A stretch of DNA of 64,000 nt from Arsenophonus endosymbiont of Aleurodicus dispersus (GCF_900343015.1 NZ_LR025108.1:372001-436000); one strand, 5' to 3'. Counted from the first letter of the stretch, positions 42,899-58,218 are shown. Notes: generated by a model not told the origin, from the letters alone. A program made the numbers and translations.

Positions 42899-43456
42899 AT
42901 GAGTAAAGAGGTTTATAATAATAATCCTATTAATCATCCTATTATATTAGGAAAATTAGGCTCTGCGTATGGCCTGAGCGGGTGGATTAGAATTTTTTCA
43001 TCCACAGAATATGCTGAAGATATTTTCGAATATCAGCCTTGGTTTCTTCAGGGTTCAGGTAAGTGGCAACGACCTGAACTAGAAGGTTGGAAACAACATA
43101 ATAAAAATATTATTATCAAAATAAAGCATATTGATGATAGAAGTGCTGCTAATTCAATTACTAATTGCAAAATTATTGTTAATTCAGCGCAACTACCTAT
43201 ACTTGAAGGTGATGAGTATTATTGGAATGATCTAATTGGCTGCCAGGTAATAACTACTAAAGGTTATAGTTTAGGTTATGTTAGATATTTAATAGAAACA
43301 GGGACAAATGATGTACTAGTAATTAAAGCAAATCTTAAAGACACATTTGGTATTAAAGAACGGTTAATACCGTTTATTAATAAACAGGTAATCAAGAATG
43401 TTGATCTTATTAAAAACATAATTGAAGTTTATTGGGATCCTAATTTTAAAAACTAA
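42899..43456 (+). CDS. rimM: 16S rRNA processing factor RimM
   Basis: 185 residues (182 in E. coli). RimM binds S19 and helps 30S head maturation. An N-terminal beta-barrel ([20 protein letters not shown]) and a C-terminal PRC-barrel ([30 protein letters not shown]) are visible. It starts 10 bases after rpsP. Confidence 0.95.
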   Translation: MSKEVYNNNPINHPIILGKLGSAYGLSGWIRIFSSTEYAEDIFEYQPWFLQGSGKWQRPELEGWKQHNKNIIIKIKHIDDRSAANSITNCKIIVNSAQLPILEGDEYYWNDLIGCQVITTKGYSLGYVRYLIETGTNDVLVIKANLKDTFGIKERLIPFINKQVIKNVDLIKNIIEVYWDPNFKN

Positions 43457-43484
43457 ATTATACTTTTTATAAGTGGAAAGCAAA

Positions 43485-44240
43485 ATGTGGATTGGGATTA
43501 TTAGCTTATTTCCAGAAATGTTTAATGCCATAACAGAGTATGGTGTTATTGGTCGTGCAGTAAAAAATGGACTGTTGAATATACAGTATTGGGATCCGCG
43601 AAGCTATACTCACAACAGACACCACATTGTAGATGATCGTCCTTATGGCGGAGGACCAGGTATGTTAATGATGGTACAACCTCTTAGAGATGCAATTCAT
43701 GCAGCAAAATCTAATATTGGTAAAGATGCTAAAGTGATTTATTTCTCACCGCAGGGACGCAAACTTAATCAGCAAGGGGTTTGTAAATTGACAGAAAATA
43801 AAAAGCTTATTTTAGTTTGTGGCCGATATGAAGGTATTGATGAACGGATTATTGAAACTGAAATTAATGAAGAATGGTCAATTGGTGATTATGTTCTTAG
43901 TGGAGGAGAATTACCAGCAATGGTGATGATAGATTCAATTTCAAGGTTTATTCCTGGTGTATTAGGTCATCATGCTTCAGCAGAAGAAGACTCTTTCATG
44001 AATGGGTTACTTGATTGTCCTCACTATACCCGTCCTGAGGTTTTAGATGGTATGGAAGTTCCTAGTGTTTTATTGTCTGGTAACCATGCCAAAATAGAGC
44101 GCTGGAGAAGAAAACAGTCACTAGGTAGAACTTGGCTTAGAAGACCTGAACTTTTAACAAGCCTCACTCTTACTGAAGAGCAAAAAATTTTATTGGTAGA
44201 ATTCCAACAGGAATATGAAAAACAGCAATGTATTAATTAA
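43485..44240 (+). CDS. trmD: tRNA (guanine37-N1)-methyltransferase
   Basis: 251 residues (255 in E. coli). It adds m1G37 to tRNAs reading CUN, CCN and CGG, preventing frameshifting. The SPOUT knot with [24 protein letters not shown] and the AdoMet loop [11 protein letters not shown] is conserved, as is the C-terminal helical domain (RRPELL). I chose ATG 43485 ([13 protein letters not shown]), which is collinear with the family; a GTG at 43473 in frame is less likely. Confidence 0.96.
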   Translation: MWIGIISLFPEMFNAITEYGVIGRAVKNGLLNIQYWDPRSYTHNRHHIVDDRPYGGGPGMLMMVQPLRDAIHAAKSNIGKDAKVIYFSPQGRKLNQQGVCKLTENKKLILVCGRYEGIDERIIETEINEEWSIGDYVLSGGELPAMVMIDSISRFIPGVLGHHASAEEDSFMNGLLDCPHYTRPEVLDGMEVPSVLLSGNHAKIERWRRKQSLGRTWLRRPELLTSLTLTEEQKILLVEFQQEYEKQQCIN

Positions 44241-44296
44241 GATAATATATTACAATATCTTATATATATCAGGTTACATAGAGTGAACAATTAATT

Positions 44297-44650
44297 ATGA
44301 GTAATATTATTAAACAGCTTGAACAAGAACAAATGAAGCAAAATATTACTTCATTTCGTCCAGGAGATACTGTAGAAATCACTGTATGGGTGGTTGAAGG
44401 TTCTAAAAAACGGTTGCAGTCATTTGAGGGCGTAGTTATCTCTATTCGTAATCGAGGTTTGAATTCGGCATTTACTGTTCGTAAAATTTCTAATGGTGAA
44501 GGTGTTGAGCGAGTATTCCAGACACATTCACCAGTTATTGACTATATTACAGTTAAACATTGTGGTGCTGTTCGCAGAGCCAAATTGTATTACCTAAGAG
44601 ATCGCTCTGGTAAAGCAGCTCGTATTAAAGAGCGCTTGAACACAAAATAA
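44297..44650 (+). CDS. rplS: 50S ribosomal protein L19
   Basis: 117 residues (115 in E. coli). L19 lies at the 30S-50S interface. [14 protein letters not shown] at the start, [20 protein letters not shown] and the basic C-terminus ([19 protein letters not shown]) are family-typical. It ends the rpsP operon. No clear terminator is seen after it. Confidence 0.96.
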   Translation: MSNIIKQLEQEQMKQNITSFRPGDTVEITVWVVEGSKKRLQSFEGVVISIRNRGLNSAFTVRKISNGEGVERVFQTHSPVIDYITVKHCGAVRRAKLYYLRDRSGKAARIKERLNTK

Positions 44651-46080
44651 TTAATTTTTCTACATGTCTAAATTTTAAAAAGTTTGTAATTTTTGTTAGT
44701 TTTTTTCTTATTTTATTTTAGTTTATTACATTATTAGTTATTATTTTCAGTAACAATTTTGTGTAATTTTTTATAAACAGAAAAATATTTTTTTTAGAGA
44801 GGTTAATTTTAAAAAATTTTTTATTAAATTATATATTTTTGATTTACTTTTATTTTTTTAGTAGAACTAGTCTTACTATTTATTTTATAAATAGATGGTA
44901 ATCTTTATAGGTTATGTTATAATATAAAATTGATATTAAAGTAATAAACTCTTTATCTAAGTAGTTAACAATATTAAGGTAATTTATTTAGTTAGTTCAT
45001 TATATATACTAAGACCACTAAATCACAAACAAATTGTGAACTAACTTATAGATTATCTAGATTGGTTGATTTTAAAAATATTACTGATAGTAATTTATAA
45101 ACTGCAATTAATGCAATAAAAATTACTATCATTTTTTATATTAATTAAAGCAATTAAATTAATTTTATTTATTACAACAGTAATATAACCATGATGGTAG
45201 TATTTTTTTAACAAAATATAAAATATTAAGCTATCTTGTACAAGATATTATTAGTTATTTAATTAATATAGAGACGTAATAATAATCCATTATCCTATTT
45301 AATTACTAAATATAGCTATTGTAATTAGAAAAATATTATTTTAGCCAATATTTATTTGTTAAATTTATTATTATAAATATTAATGGATCAATTACTGGTA
45401 TAATAATGAAAATTTATATTAATATAAAAAACTAAACTAAGTTGTAAGAAGTTGATATAATAAAATTATTTTATTAATAAATAAAATGAAATAAAAAATA
45501 AAATAAAAGTTAATTATATTTTTATAGAATTATTCTAATAACGTTTATATATTGATAAAATATAAAAATAATTATTTAGATTACTATCTAGCCGCAATAG
45601 AATTATAACTAGCCTACAAGGGAAACATATTTTCCCTACTATTAAAATATATTATTTTTACTAAATCATAGATATCATTAATTAACTAAAAACTAGTATT
45701 TTATAAGGGTATAAATTTACAATTGTTGGCTTCAAGATTTTTAAAATACTTATTTTAGGTTCACATTTATTAAGTTTTTTTACAATTTTATTTATTAACT
45801 CATTAGTTGTAATATAAAAATTAATATTTTTAGCTTTAGTAAATAATTTTTCATTAAATTTATAATATATAATGAACTATTGAATCTATTTTTACAGCAA
45901 AATATGAGGATTAATTAAATATAGATGAAGTAGTTTTTATTTCCATATATTTTTTATACTAACTATTACATTGTTACTGTATTTATCATATAATATAAGA
46001 TACTTACTTATTTTTACATCATCAGTCTACTATTTATGTTATTTTAACAATCTAGCAGCTACTTAGTTTTTATCAACGTT
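44651..46080. other. Long gene-less stretch after rplS
   Basis: About 1.4 kb with only short random frames. In E. coli this neighbourhood holds aromatic amino acid genes (aroF, tyrA, pheA) and raiA. I could not read any fragment of them, so they are deleted or beyond recognition by eye. Confidence 0.5.
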
Positions 46081-46084
46081 TTTA

Positions 46085-46290
46085 AAGCACCAATATTAGT
46101 ATTAATTATCTATTATTAATTCTGCAACTTTATTTAGGCTATTTTTATATATTTTAGTACATGGTGTGTTTACTGGATATCAGGCTAATTTTTTAGCCTT
46201 TATTCAATTAATAATAGCTAGTTTATATTTTGCTAACTGTTATTTTTTAAAATATAAACGTTTATATACATCTGTTGCAGAGATACTATT
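46085..46290 (-). pseudogene. bamD: C-terminal ghost of BAM lipoprotein BamD
   Basis: On the minus strand: KRLYFKK, QLAKYKLAIIN, then YPVNTPCTK, KNSLNKVAELIIDN. These resemble BamD [20 protein letters not shown], then YPDTQATRDALP and AQAEKVAKIIAAN. bamD is divergent from rluD in E. coli, as here. BamD is essential for outer-membrane protein assembly in E. coli. The 46291-46383 remainder is the rluD upstream region. Confidence 0.7.
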
Positions 46291-46383
46291 TAGATAAAAA
46301 AGAATCAAATATTTAAAGGCATTAAAAGCTATAATTATATATTCGATCGTTGTTAAAATAACAATTTTGTGGTAGATAATTTT

Positions 46384-47361
46384 ATGGCTCAAAAATTACA
46401 ACTTAAGGGGCAAATTCAAGAATTGCAACTTGGCCAACGTTTAGACCTGGCATTAGCCAAATTATTTTCTGCTTATTCTCGCTCACAGATTAAAAAGTGG
46501 ATTTTAGATAAAAAAGTACAGGTAAATGGCAACATTATAAATAGACCTAAAGAAAAAGTATTTGGTAACGAACAAATTTATATAAATGTACTTCTTAAAC
46601 AAGATGTATGTTGGCAGCCACAAAATATTCCATTAAATATTATTTATGAAGATGAAGAAATAGTTATCATTAATAAACCTCATAATTTAGTGGTTCATCC
46701 AGGGGCAGGAAATCCTGAAGGAACTGTACTAAATGCACTTTTATATCGTTATCCTAAGATTATTAATGTTCCACGAGCAGGGATCGTTCATAGGCTTGAT
46801 AAAAACACTACTGGGTTAATGGTTATTGCAAAAACGATACCTGTTCATACTAATTTAGTTAAAGCTTTGCAGCTAAGAAATATTACGCGTGAATATGAAG
46901 CGGTAGTAAGTGGTCTTATGACTACTAGTGGAATAGTCAATGAACCTATTTCTCGTCACCCCACTAAGAGAACACATATGGCTATTCACCCGCTGGGTAA
47001 ATCTGCTATTACGTATTATCGGGTAATAGATCATTTTCGTGCTCATACAAGGCTTAGATTGCGGTTAGAATCAGGTAGAACTCATCAAATTAGAGTTCAT
47101 ATGGCCCATATTAATCATCCCTTAGTTGGTGATATAGTGTATGGTGGTCGTCCACAGCTATTAAAATATATCTCAGACGAATTTTGTCAAATCATGAACA
47201 ATTTTAATAGGCAGGCACTCCATGCGAGGATGTTACGCTTATATCACCCTAGTACAGGTATTAAAATGGAGTGGCATGCAGATATTCCAGCAGATATGGC
47301 TATCCTAATTAATCTACTCAAAATAGATGCAGTGACAAATATGGTATATATTAGTAAATAG
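46384..47361 (+). CDS. rluD: 23S rRNA pseudouridine synthase D
   Basis: 325 residues (326 in E. coli). It makes pseudouridines 1911, 1915 and 1917 in helix 69 of 23S rRNA. The N-terminal S4-like domain (LGQRLDLALAKLF, SRSQIKKWI) and the catalytic Asp in GIVHRLDKNTTGLMV near residue 138 are visible. SGRTHQIRVHMAHINHPLVGD completes the signature. The start is ATG 46384; a GTG at 46369 is also in frame. Confidence 0.96.
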   Translation: MAQKLQLKGQIQELQLGQRLDLALAKLFSAYSRSQIKKWILDKKVQVNGNIINRPKEKVFGNEQIYINVLLKQDVCWQPQNIPLNIIYEDEEIVIINKPHNLVVHPGAGNPEGTVLNALLYRYPKIINVPRAGIVHRLDKNTTGLMVIAKTIPVHTNLVKALQLRNITREYEAVVSGLMTTSGIVNEPISRHPTKRTHMAIHPLGKSAITYYRVIDHFRAHTRLRLRLESGRTHQIRVHMAHINHPLVGDIVYGGRPQLLKYISDEFCQIMNNFNRQALHARMLRLYHPSTGIKMEWHADIPADMAILINLLKIDAVTNMVYISK

Positions 47362-47633
47362 ATATCTTAATATATCTAGCCTTGCTTAAACCTAAAACAT
47401 TCATGTTTTTTAGTACAACGTATTTTAGTAGAAGTATGTTTTTCACCTTATAACAGTTTAAATCTATAACTCCAGGTTGGAGAACAACTTCTATTATTAA
47501 AGCAAAATAGTAATAACTGAATAGAATTGCATAACTACCCTACCAACAGATTAATCATTTATATGGCACACATTTATATTCGCTAGTAAAAAGATAGTAA
47601 TATAAAATAGGATGCTTCATATAGTTAGTTGTG

Positions 47634-47666
47634 AAGCAGGGTGTATGTTGCGCCTACACCCTGCTT
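47634..47666 (+). terminator. Strong hairpin in the rluD-clpB gap
   Basis: AAGCAGGGTGTA pairs perfectly with TACACCCTGCTT around a 9-base loop, followed by a T-rich stretch. It is the most stable structure in this decayed region. It may end the rluD transcript, although 270 bases away, or belong to an unannotated RNA. Confidence 0.5.
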
Positions 47667-47984
47667 ACTTGTTTTATTTTGTAATAAATCAAGTATGAAA
47701 ATTTATGCAGCACATGCTAGGTGATTTTATTAGTGTAACGGTATTTTACCAATAGCAATAAATTAATTAAAATTAACAGTTTTTTCTATTATATTCAGAT
47801 TGGGTGGTTAGTTAATTAGCGCAGAAAAATTTAAATCAGTAGTTAAATTAGCAGTTTTTTTATTGAGCATAATTTAGAATTAGCGCTAGATGGGAAATCC
47901 TATTATATTATTTTAAAAATATTTCCTGGTCTATTTTACTCTCTCCTTTTTAATTAGGTATAGTTAGTGTTCAAATTTTTTATT

Positions 47985-48085
47985 TTTATAGTATAACCGA
48001 TTGTATAGTTAGTCAGTAAATATTTTTTTCTATTAGTCTGATGACGTAACAAGGATAAATGGCATTATTGATTTGGTTAAAATAA
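47985..48085 (+). pseudogene. yfiH: C-terminal ghost of purine nucleoside phosphorylase/oxidase YfiH
   Basis: The frame reads RLYS, stop, SVNIFFY, stop, SDDVTRINGIIDL. This matches codon by codon the end of YfiH, RCTYTENETFFSYRRDKTTG then RMASFIWL. yfiH lies between rluD and clpB in E. coli. Upstream parts (47362-47985) are unreadable apart from the hairpin. Confidence 0.72.
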
Positions 48086-48219
48086 ATCTTTAACCAGATT
48101 AATTATTTTTTATATCAATAATGATTGTTATCTAATGAATAACACTTATTTAAGTTCCTTGAACTTAAATGTGAAATAAAACTGCATTTTATTTGCATAA
48201 ATTATTTGAATTTTATTTT

Positions 48220-48623
48220 ACAAGTATTATGCATGTTAGTATTACTAATACGCACTAGCTGATGCTCAATTTTTAGTAATTAGATAAGATAATTAATTTA
48301 TTGAATCCATAAAGTTTACTAGTTGTTTTGTTAGATTAATAATACTATATATTACGTTCTTTATTGATAGTAGTTAATTTTAGTTAACTTATTAAGAAAT
48401 TAAACGATATTCTTAATACTTTACCTAAAGTACATAGTACTACTGATAATATATGAGCTATCAAATAGATATTATTCGGTACTTAAAATTTTGTGATAAA
48501 CTACTCATAAGTGAGGTTATATGTTTATTTACTCATAGATATAATTTTAGTAATTTTTGATTTAAACCCTCCTTGATAGATAAGATTAAAACAATGGGAG
48601 CTAATAAAGCAAATATATAAAAG
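48220..48623 (+). pseudogene. Decayed N-terminal domain of clpB
   Basis: Upstream of the open clpB core the missing N domain can still be read in one frame with stops: YALADAQFLVIR, stop, DN, stop, FIES near 48252 ([20 protein letters not shown]). Nearer the core come IIRYLKFCDKLLIS and KIKTMGANKANI, stop, KVIKQMYDG ([35 protein letters not shown]). The last stop is TAA at about 48618-48620. Confidence 0.82.
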
Positions 48624-50783
48624 GTGATAAAACAAATGTATGATGGTCAAAATGTTAATGAGCAAACTGCTGAAGATAAAGATCAAATACTTAAAAAATA
48701 TACAATTAATTTAACTAAAAAAGCTGAACAGGGCAAATTAGATCCTGTTATTGGACGTGATGATGAGATACGTCGAACAGTACAAGTTCTCCAGCGTAGA
48801 ATAAAAAATAATCCAGTTTTAATTGGTGAACCTGGGGTAGGTAAAACCGCCATTGTTGAAGGTCTTGCTCAACGAATTATTAATGGTGAAGTACCTGAAG
48901 GGTTGAAAAATAAATGTGTTTTATCTTTAGATATGGGTTCTTTATTAGCTGGCGCTAAATATCGTGGTGAATTTGAAGAGCGCTTAAAGGCCATTTTAAA
49001 TGATTTAGCTAAACAAGAAGGAAGTGTAATTCTATTTATCGATGAATTGCATACTATAGTTGGTGCTGGTAAAGCTGAAGGTGCAATGGACGCTGGTAAT
49101 ATGTTAAAACCAGTCCTAGCCAGAGGAGAACTACATTGTGTCGGTGCTACCACACTTGATGAATATCGTCAGTATCTTGAAAAAGATGCTGCATTAGAGC
49201 GGCGTTTCCAAAAAATTTATGTTTCTGAACCTACTGTTGAGGACACCATTGCAATATTAAGGGGACTTAAAGAACGTTATGAGTTACATCATCATGTACA
49301 AATAACTGATCCTGCTATTGTGGCTGCTGCTAGCTTAGCAAATCGTTATATTTCTGATCGTATGTTACCTGATAAAGCTATAGATTTAATTGATGAAGCA
49401 AGTGCAAGTTTACGTATGCAAATGGATTCTAAACCAGAATCCCTAGATCGTTTAGAACGTCGTGTTATTCAATTAAAAATTGAACAACAGGCACTGAAAA
49501 AAGAATCTGATAAAGCAAGTAAAAAGCGGCTTGAAATATTAGAAAAAGAAATAGCAGAAAAAGAACGAGAATATTTAGAGCTAGAAGAAGAGTGGAAAGC
49601 AGAAAAAGCAAAGCTTATTAGTACGCAGTATATAAAAGCTAAATTAGAAAATACACGAATCAGTATGGAGCAAGCTCGGCGTAGTGGTGATTTAGCTAAA
49701 ATGTCAGAATTACAATATGGTAAAATTCCTGAATTAGAAAAACAACTTGAAGCTGCTATCAAAGCTGAAAGTAGTAATATGAATTTGTTGCGTAATAAAG
49801 TTACTGATGCAGAAATTGCTGAAATATTAGCGCGTTGGACAGGTATCCCTGTTGCAAGAATGTTAGAAAGTGAACGTGAAAAGTTAATTCATATGAAGCA
49901 AGATCTACATAAGCGTATCATTGGTCAAAATGAAGCTATTAATGCAGTATCAAATGCTATTTTGCGTAGACGTGCTGGTTTATCAGATTTAAATAAACCT
50001 ATTGGCTCATTTTTATTTTTAGGTCCTACTGGGGTAGGTAAAACTGAACTATGTAAAGCACTATCAAATTTATTATTTGATAGTGCCGATGCAATAGTAC
50101 GCATTGATATGTCCGAATTTATGGAAAAACATAATGTTTCCAGGCTAGTTGGTGCACCTCCTGGTTATGTAGGATATGAAGAAGGCGGTTATTTAACTGA
50201 AGCAATCCGACAACGCCCTTATTCTGTTATTTTACTTGATGAAATTGAAAAAGCTCATCTAGATGTTTTCAATATTTTATTACAAGTTTTGGATGATGGA
50301 CGTTTAACTGATGGTCAAGGAAGAACAATTGATTTTCGTAATATTGTTGTTATTATGACATCAAACTTAGGTTCTGATTTGATCCAAGAGCGTTTTAGTA
50401 GTTTAGGTTATGACGAAATGAAAAAAATCGTAATGGGAGTTGTTAGGCGTAGTTTCCGACCTGAATTTATTAACCGTATTGATGAAGTTGTAGTGTTTCA
50501 TCCACTTAATAAAGAACAAATTACAGAAATTGCTAAGATTCAACTTTCTCACTTATATAATAGTATGGAAGATCAAGGTTACAAAGTAACCATTACTCCA
50601 GCGGCTTTAAATAAATTGGTAGAATCTGGTTTTGATCCAGTATTTGGTGCACGTTCTTTTAAACGAGCAATCCAACAAGAAATAGAAAATCCATTAGCTG
50701 AACTGCTTCTATTAGGTAAATTAATACCAGGCAAACAAGTAATTTTAGATATCAAAAAAGGAGTGATTATTGCTAAGCAATAA
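48624..50783 (+). CDS. clpB: ClpB disaggregase lacking the N domain
   Basis: About 716-719 residues against 857 in E. coli. ClpB threads aggregated proteins with DnaK/DnaJ/GrpE. Present are NBD1 (Walker A GEPGVGKT, pore loop KYRGEFEER, Walker B ILFIDELH), the M-domain coiled coil (about residues 260-390), and NBD2 ([12 protein letters not shown], pore loop [19 protein letters not shown]). Only the N domain is gone. The frame opens at GTG 48624, with ATG 48636 aligning to residue 143 of E. coli, close to the natural internal start at Val149 that makes the short ClpB form. Its partner grpE is intact in this window. The core has no lesion over 2.1 kb. Confidence 0.95.
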   Translation: MIKQMYDGQNVNEQTAEDKDQILKKYTINLTKKAEQGKLDPVIGRDDEIRRTVQVLQRRIKNNPVLIGEPGVGKTAIVEGLAQRIINGEVPEGLKNKCVLSLDMGSLLAGAKYRGEFEERLKAILNDLAKQEGSVILFIDELHTIVGAGKAEGAMDAGNMLKPVLARGELHCVGATTLDEYRQYLEKDAALERRFQKIYVSEPTVEDTIAILRGLKERYELHHHVQITDPAIVAAASLANRYISDRMLPDKAIDLIDEASASLRMQMDSKPESLDRLERRVIQLKIEQQALKKESDKASKKRLEILEKEIAEKEREYLELEEEWKAEKAKLISTQYIKAKLENTRISMEQARRSGDLAKMSELQYGKIPELEKQLEAAIKAESSNMNLLRNKVTDAEIAEILARWTGIPVARMLESEREKLIHMKQDLHKRIIGQNEAINAVSNAILRRRAGLSDLNKPIGSFLFLGPTGVGKTELCKALSNLLFDSADAIVRIDMSEFMEKHNVSRLVGAPPGYVGYEEGGYLTEAIRQRPYSVILLDEIEKAHLDVFNILLQVLDDGRLTDGQGRTIDFRNIVVIMTSNLGSDLIQERFSSLGYDEMKKIVMGVVRRSFRPEFINRIDEVVVFHPLNKEQITEIAKIQLSHLYNSMEDQGYKVTITPAALNKLVESGFDPVFGARSFKRAIQQEIENPLAELLLLGKLIPGKQVILDIKKGVIIAKQ

Positions 50784-51308
50784 AGCAAATTAAATTATTA
50801 TAATCCCATTTGAAGAAGTATTATTTGCCTCTTTAATAGTAGAGAATAATTTAATAAATTTGATTATTAAGGGTCATTATTAGTTATTTGCTTAGATATT
50901 AGTAATTCCTAGTTATAATAATAAATGAGCCTTTAAATATAAAAATGTAAATAATAGTTGTGTATTTTAGAAAAATACCTATACTACTAATTAGTTATAG
51001 TAAGTAATTTAATTATTCAGCGAATAATGAGAATAAATATAGGTGAAAAGCGTAGTTTGCGCTACCTTACAGTCTATACGCTCTTTAACAATTAGTCAGA
51101 CAATCTGTGTGGCGCTGATAAGATATCATCAAAAAATATTTGATTTAAAAGTCTTGAAGAATGATAAAATAATTCATTAATAGATGAATTAATAAGTAGT
51201 TAGTAACGTTATTTTGGTAAGTAACCACGAAGGCGATAAAATGTCGACAACGTAAGCTAAACAAAAGAGCTTTACTAACAGTAAGATGTTCTTTGAGCTT
51301 AAAACTTT
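50784..51308 (+). promoter_or_regulatory. Upstream and leader region of the rRNA operon
   Basis: The second half is the rRNA leader. A boxA antitermination element GCTCTTTAACA at 51080-51090 is followed by ATTAGTCAGACAATCTGTGTGG, close to the E. coli rrn leader. The rRNA promoters must lie upstream (about 50,980-51,060), but I could not define -35/-10 pairs with confidence. Confidence 0.75.
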
Positions 51309-52849
<1,541 letters not shown>

Positions 52850-53021
52850 TCTAAATAGATAGATGGAATGTGAGTGTTCACACATATTGTCTGATTAAGA
52901 TTGAGCATAAGTAATCATTAGACTTTTAGTTTATTGATTCAAGATTATTCTAATGTTACTGATTATTTTAAAAGTAAAGAGTAAAATTAGATAGATCTGA
53001 AAGTATTAAAACAATCTTCAT

Positions 53022-53097
53022 GGGGCTATAGCTCAGCTGGTAGAGCACCTGTTTTGCATACAGGATGTCAGCGGTTCGATCCCGCTTAGCTCCACCA
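53022..53097 (+). tRNA. tRNA-Ala (TGC)
   Basis: 76 nt in the 16S-23S spacer, CCA encoded, acceptor GGGGCTA paired with TAGCTCC, anticodon TGC at 53055-53057, T arm GCGGTTCGATCCCGC. The tRNA-Ile(GAT) usually paired with it is not in the 172-base stretch before it or elsewhere in the spacer. Confidence 0.97.
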
Positions 53098-53127
53098 TAT
53101 TGCAATATATATTGTTGCTAGCTACAG

Positions 53128-53140
53128 TGCTCTTTAACAA
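53128..53140 (+). promoter_or_regulatory. boxA antitermination element before 23S
   Basis: TGCTCTTTAACAA, identical to the E. coli rrn spacer boxA, which recruits NusB/S10 for antitermination. S10 (rpsJ) is encoded 6.5 kb downstream. Confidence 0.85.
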
Positions 53141-53340
53141 TCTGGAACAAGCTAAAAATTAAAACACACATTTTGGAAAAATGATGTGGATAATTCTCAA
53201 AACTTTCACCTGAAGTGTTTTTAGATATCTAGGTAATTAGCATGATTGCGTAGGTTAAAATTTAGAGCTAGTAAATAAGCATGAAAAGTTTACCTAGCGC
53301 AGCTGCTCTTGTCTTGATACAAGACCCCTTTGGGTTGTTA

Positions 53341-56385
<3,045 letters not shown>

Positions 56386-56514
56386 GACAACACCAAAGGT
56401 GTTTTTAGAGATAGAATTTTAGTTGGTTTTAAGATTAAATTAGTTAGTATTTAGTTTAGTAACGTGTTATACGTGTTAGCAAGGCAGCTAAATGAAGCAG
56501 GATGAATAAAAAAT

Positions 56515-56634
56515 TGTCTGGCGGTAATAGCGCGGTGGTCCCACCTGACTCCATACCGAACTCAGAAGTGAAATGCCGTAGTGCCGATGGTAGTGTGGGG
56601 TTTACCCCATGTGAGAGTAGGGCGCTGCCAGACT
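56515..56634 (+). rRNA. rrf: 5S ribosomal RNA
   Basis: 120 nt, starting TGTCTGGCGGTAATAGCGCG and ending in GCTGCCAGACTT, with TGTCTGGC pairing with GCCAGACT to close helix I. Conserved CCGAACTCAGAAGTGAAA is present. Confidence 0.97.
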
Positions 56635-56647
56635 TTTATTATATTAA

Positions 56648-56671
56648 TAAAGCCACCCAAGGGTGGCTTTA
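56648..56671 (+). terminator. rRNA operon terminator
   Basis: TAAAGCCACCC and GGGTGGCTTTA form an 11-bp stem with an AA loop, followed by TAGTTTTTATTGTTT. It lies 13 bases after 5S. Confidence 0.9.
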
Positions 56672-56829
56672 TAGTTTTTATTGTTTAATTTTGTAATTCT
56701 TATTTATTCTATCTAGATATGGATTAAGTTTTAACTTATGCATTCTGATAATTATAGTTTAATTTAACATTAAACTATAATTATTATTATTGATGCTAAT
56801 ATAAAATAAATATACTCTACTATTTTAGT

Positions 56830-56900
56830 AGTATTATTGATTTTAATGCCCAACTGAAAGGGTTGCCTCTTTTGTTATTAGTAGCAATTTTTTTATTCTA
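56830..56900 (+). pseudogene. murB: Tiny remnant of murB
   Basis: IDFNAQLKGLPL near 56836 resembles MurB LIDQCQLKGMQIGG. murB lies between the 5S gene of rrnB and birA in E. coli, which is this place. Fewer than 25 codons are readable, so confidence is modest. UDP-MurNAc synthesis would be affected if this was the only copy. Confidence 0.5.
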
Positions 56901-56963
56901 CTATAATTAGAAGTGCATATTTATTAGTAAATATAATGAAGTTAATACTGTGGATTTTATTTT

Positions 56964-57932
56964 ATGAATGTAACTATTCCTTTAACACTCATCAAAATAC
57001 TTTCTGATGGTAGTATACATTCATGCGAGCAGTTGGCTAAATTACTTAGCATTAAATTATCTTGTATTAATGAACATATTCATATACTACGTGAATGGGG
57101 TATTGAGGTAAATACTATTACTAGTAATAGTATTCAACTTACTAGAAAAATGGATTTATTAGACTACGAGCGTATTTATGGGTTAGTTAGACGTGGAAAT
57201 ATAATTGTAAAACAAGTTATTAATTCTACTAATCAATATCTTATTGAGCATATTGATCAATTAAGTTCAGGTGATGCTTGTGTAGCAGAATATCAAACTG
57301 CTGGTAGAGGTCGACGCGGTCAATATTGGGCTTCTCCTTTTGGCTGTAATCTTTATTTATCATTATACTGGCATTTAAGACAAGGGTCCACTGCTGCTAT
57401 GGGGCTAAGTTTGGTTACTGCTATTGTAATAGCAGAGACACTTAATAAATTAAATAGTAGTAATATAAAAGTTAAATGGCCTAATGATCTTTATTTTAAT
57501 AAAAAAAAACTTGCTGGTATTTTAATTGAAATGATAGGTAAAATTACCTATCCAGCGCATGTTGCAATTGGTATCGGGCTTAATATTGCAATGAGTCGTA
57601 ATTATGAAGCAAATATCAATCAAGGATGGATTAATCTTGAGCAGACTGGTATTAGAATAGAAAGAAGTCTGATCGCTGGCCAGATTATTTTAGCATTACG
57701 ATATGAATTAGTACAATTTGAGAAATATGGTCTTGTTCCTTTTATTAAACGTTGGCTGGCATTGGATACTTTTTTACATAAAAAAATAAGGCTACATATT
57801 GGTAACCACCTTGAGGTTGGTATCATGAAAGGCATTGATGAACATGGTTTTATTTTGTTAGACCAAAATGGTGAAATTGTTTCTTACACATGCGGTGTAA
57901 TTTCATTGCAGAAAGATAATTATAACAATTGA
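56964..57932 (+). CDS. birA: Biotin-protein ligase / biotin operon repressor BirA
   Basis: 322 residues (321 in E. coli). It attaches biotin to BCCP of acetyl-CoA carboxylase. The N-terminal winged helix (LIKILSDGSIHSCEQLAKLL to IHILREWGI), the biotin-binding GRGRRGQYWASPFG near residue 116 and the catalytic KWPNDLYFNKKKLAGIL are all intact, as is the C-terminal SH3-like domain. The DNA-binding domain has survived, so repression of bio genes may persist if any remain. It lies in the rrnB-murB-birA-coaA-thrU order of E. coli. Confidence 0.95.
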   Translation: MNVTIPLTLIKILSDGSIHSCEQLAKLLSIKLSCINEHIHILREWGIEVNTITSNSIQLTRKMDLLDYERIYGLVRRGNIIVKQVINSTNQYLIEHIDQLSSGDACVAEYQTAGRGRRGQYWASPFGCNLYLSLYWHLRQGSTAAMGLSLVTAIVIAETLNKLNSSNIKVKWPNDLYFNKKKLAGILIEMIGKITYPAHVAIGIGLNIAMSRNYEANINQGWINLEQTGIRIERSLIAGQIILALRYELVQFEKYGLVPFIKRWLALDTFLHKKIRLHIGNHLEVGIMKGIDEHGFILLDQNGEIVSYTCGVISLQKDNYNN

Positions 57933-57997
57933 GTTGAAGCTAATCATTAACAAAATAACTGAACTTATTTTATTAATCTAAAATTTGTAATTAAAAG

Positions 57998-58110
57998 TTA
58001 TTGGCTAAATTTGTAAAATTTACTGATATAAAATTGTACAAATTTTTCCGTAGCATAAACATCAATGGGAAACTCAAAACAGTTAGATACTAAAACATTT
58101 TTTATATAAA
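57998..58110 (-). pseudogene. coaA: Fragment of pantothenate kinase
   Basis: A minus-strand frame includes LVSNCFEFPIDVYATEKFVQ then FYISKFYKFSQ and a stop. This matches CoaA [20 protein letters not shown] then TWYINRFLKFRE. The frame runs open to 58210 but its first part has no CoaA similarity. coaA is opposite to and between birA and thrU in E. coli. Most of the gene, including the P-loop, is gone. Confidence 0.78.
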
Positions 58111-58218
58111 AAAGCCGCAAAAAAGAATAAATTGCCTCTCTTATAGGCAGAAGAACAAATATTTTAATTTTTTTATTGCAACATGCCATTTCTCTACCTA
58201 GAATGCGCAATATCTGAT

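Noticed and set aside
56502-56696. A 64-codon frame over 5S rRNA and its terminator
   Set aside because: It is the 5S gene read by chance; no protein similarity.
57998-58210. A 70-codon minus-strand frame as a possible novel small protein
   Set aside because: Its last 33 codons match the CoaA region near the C-terminus, in the correct synteny, so it is a pseudogene fragment.
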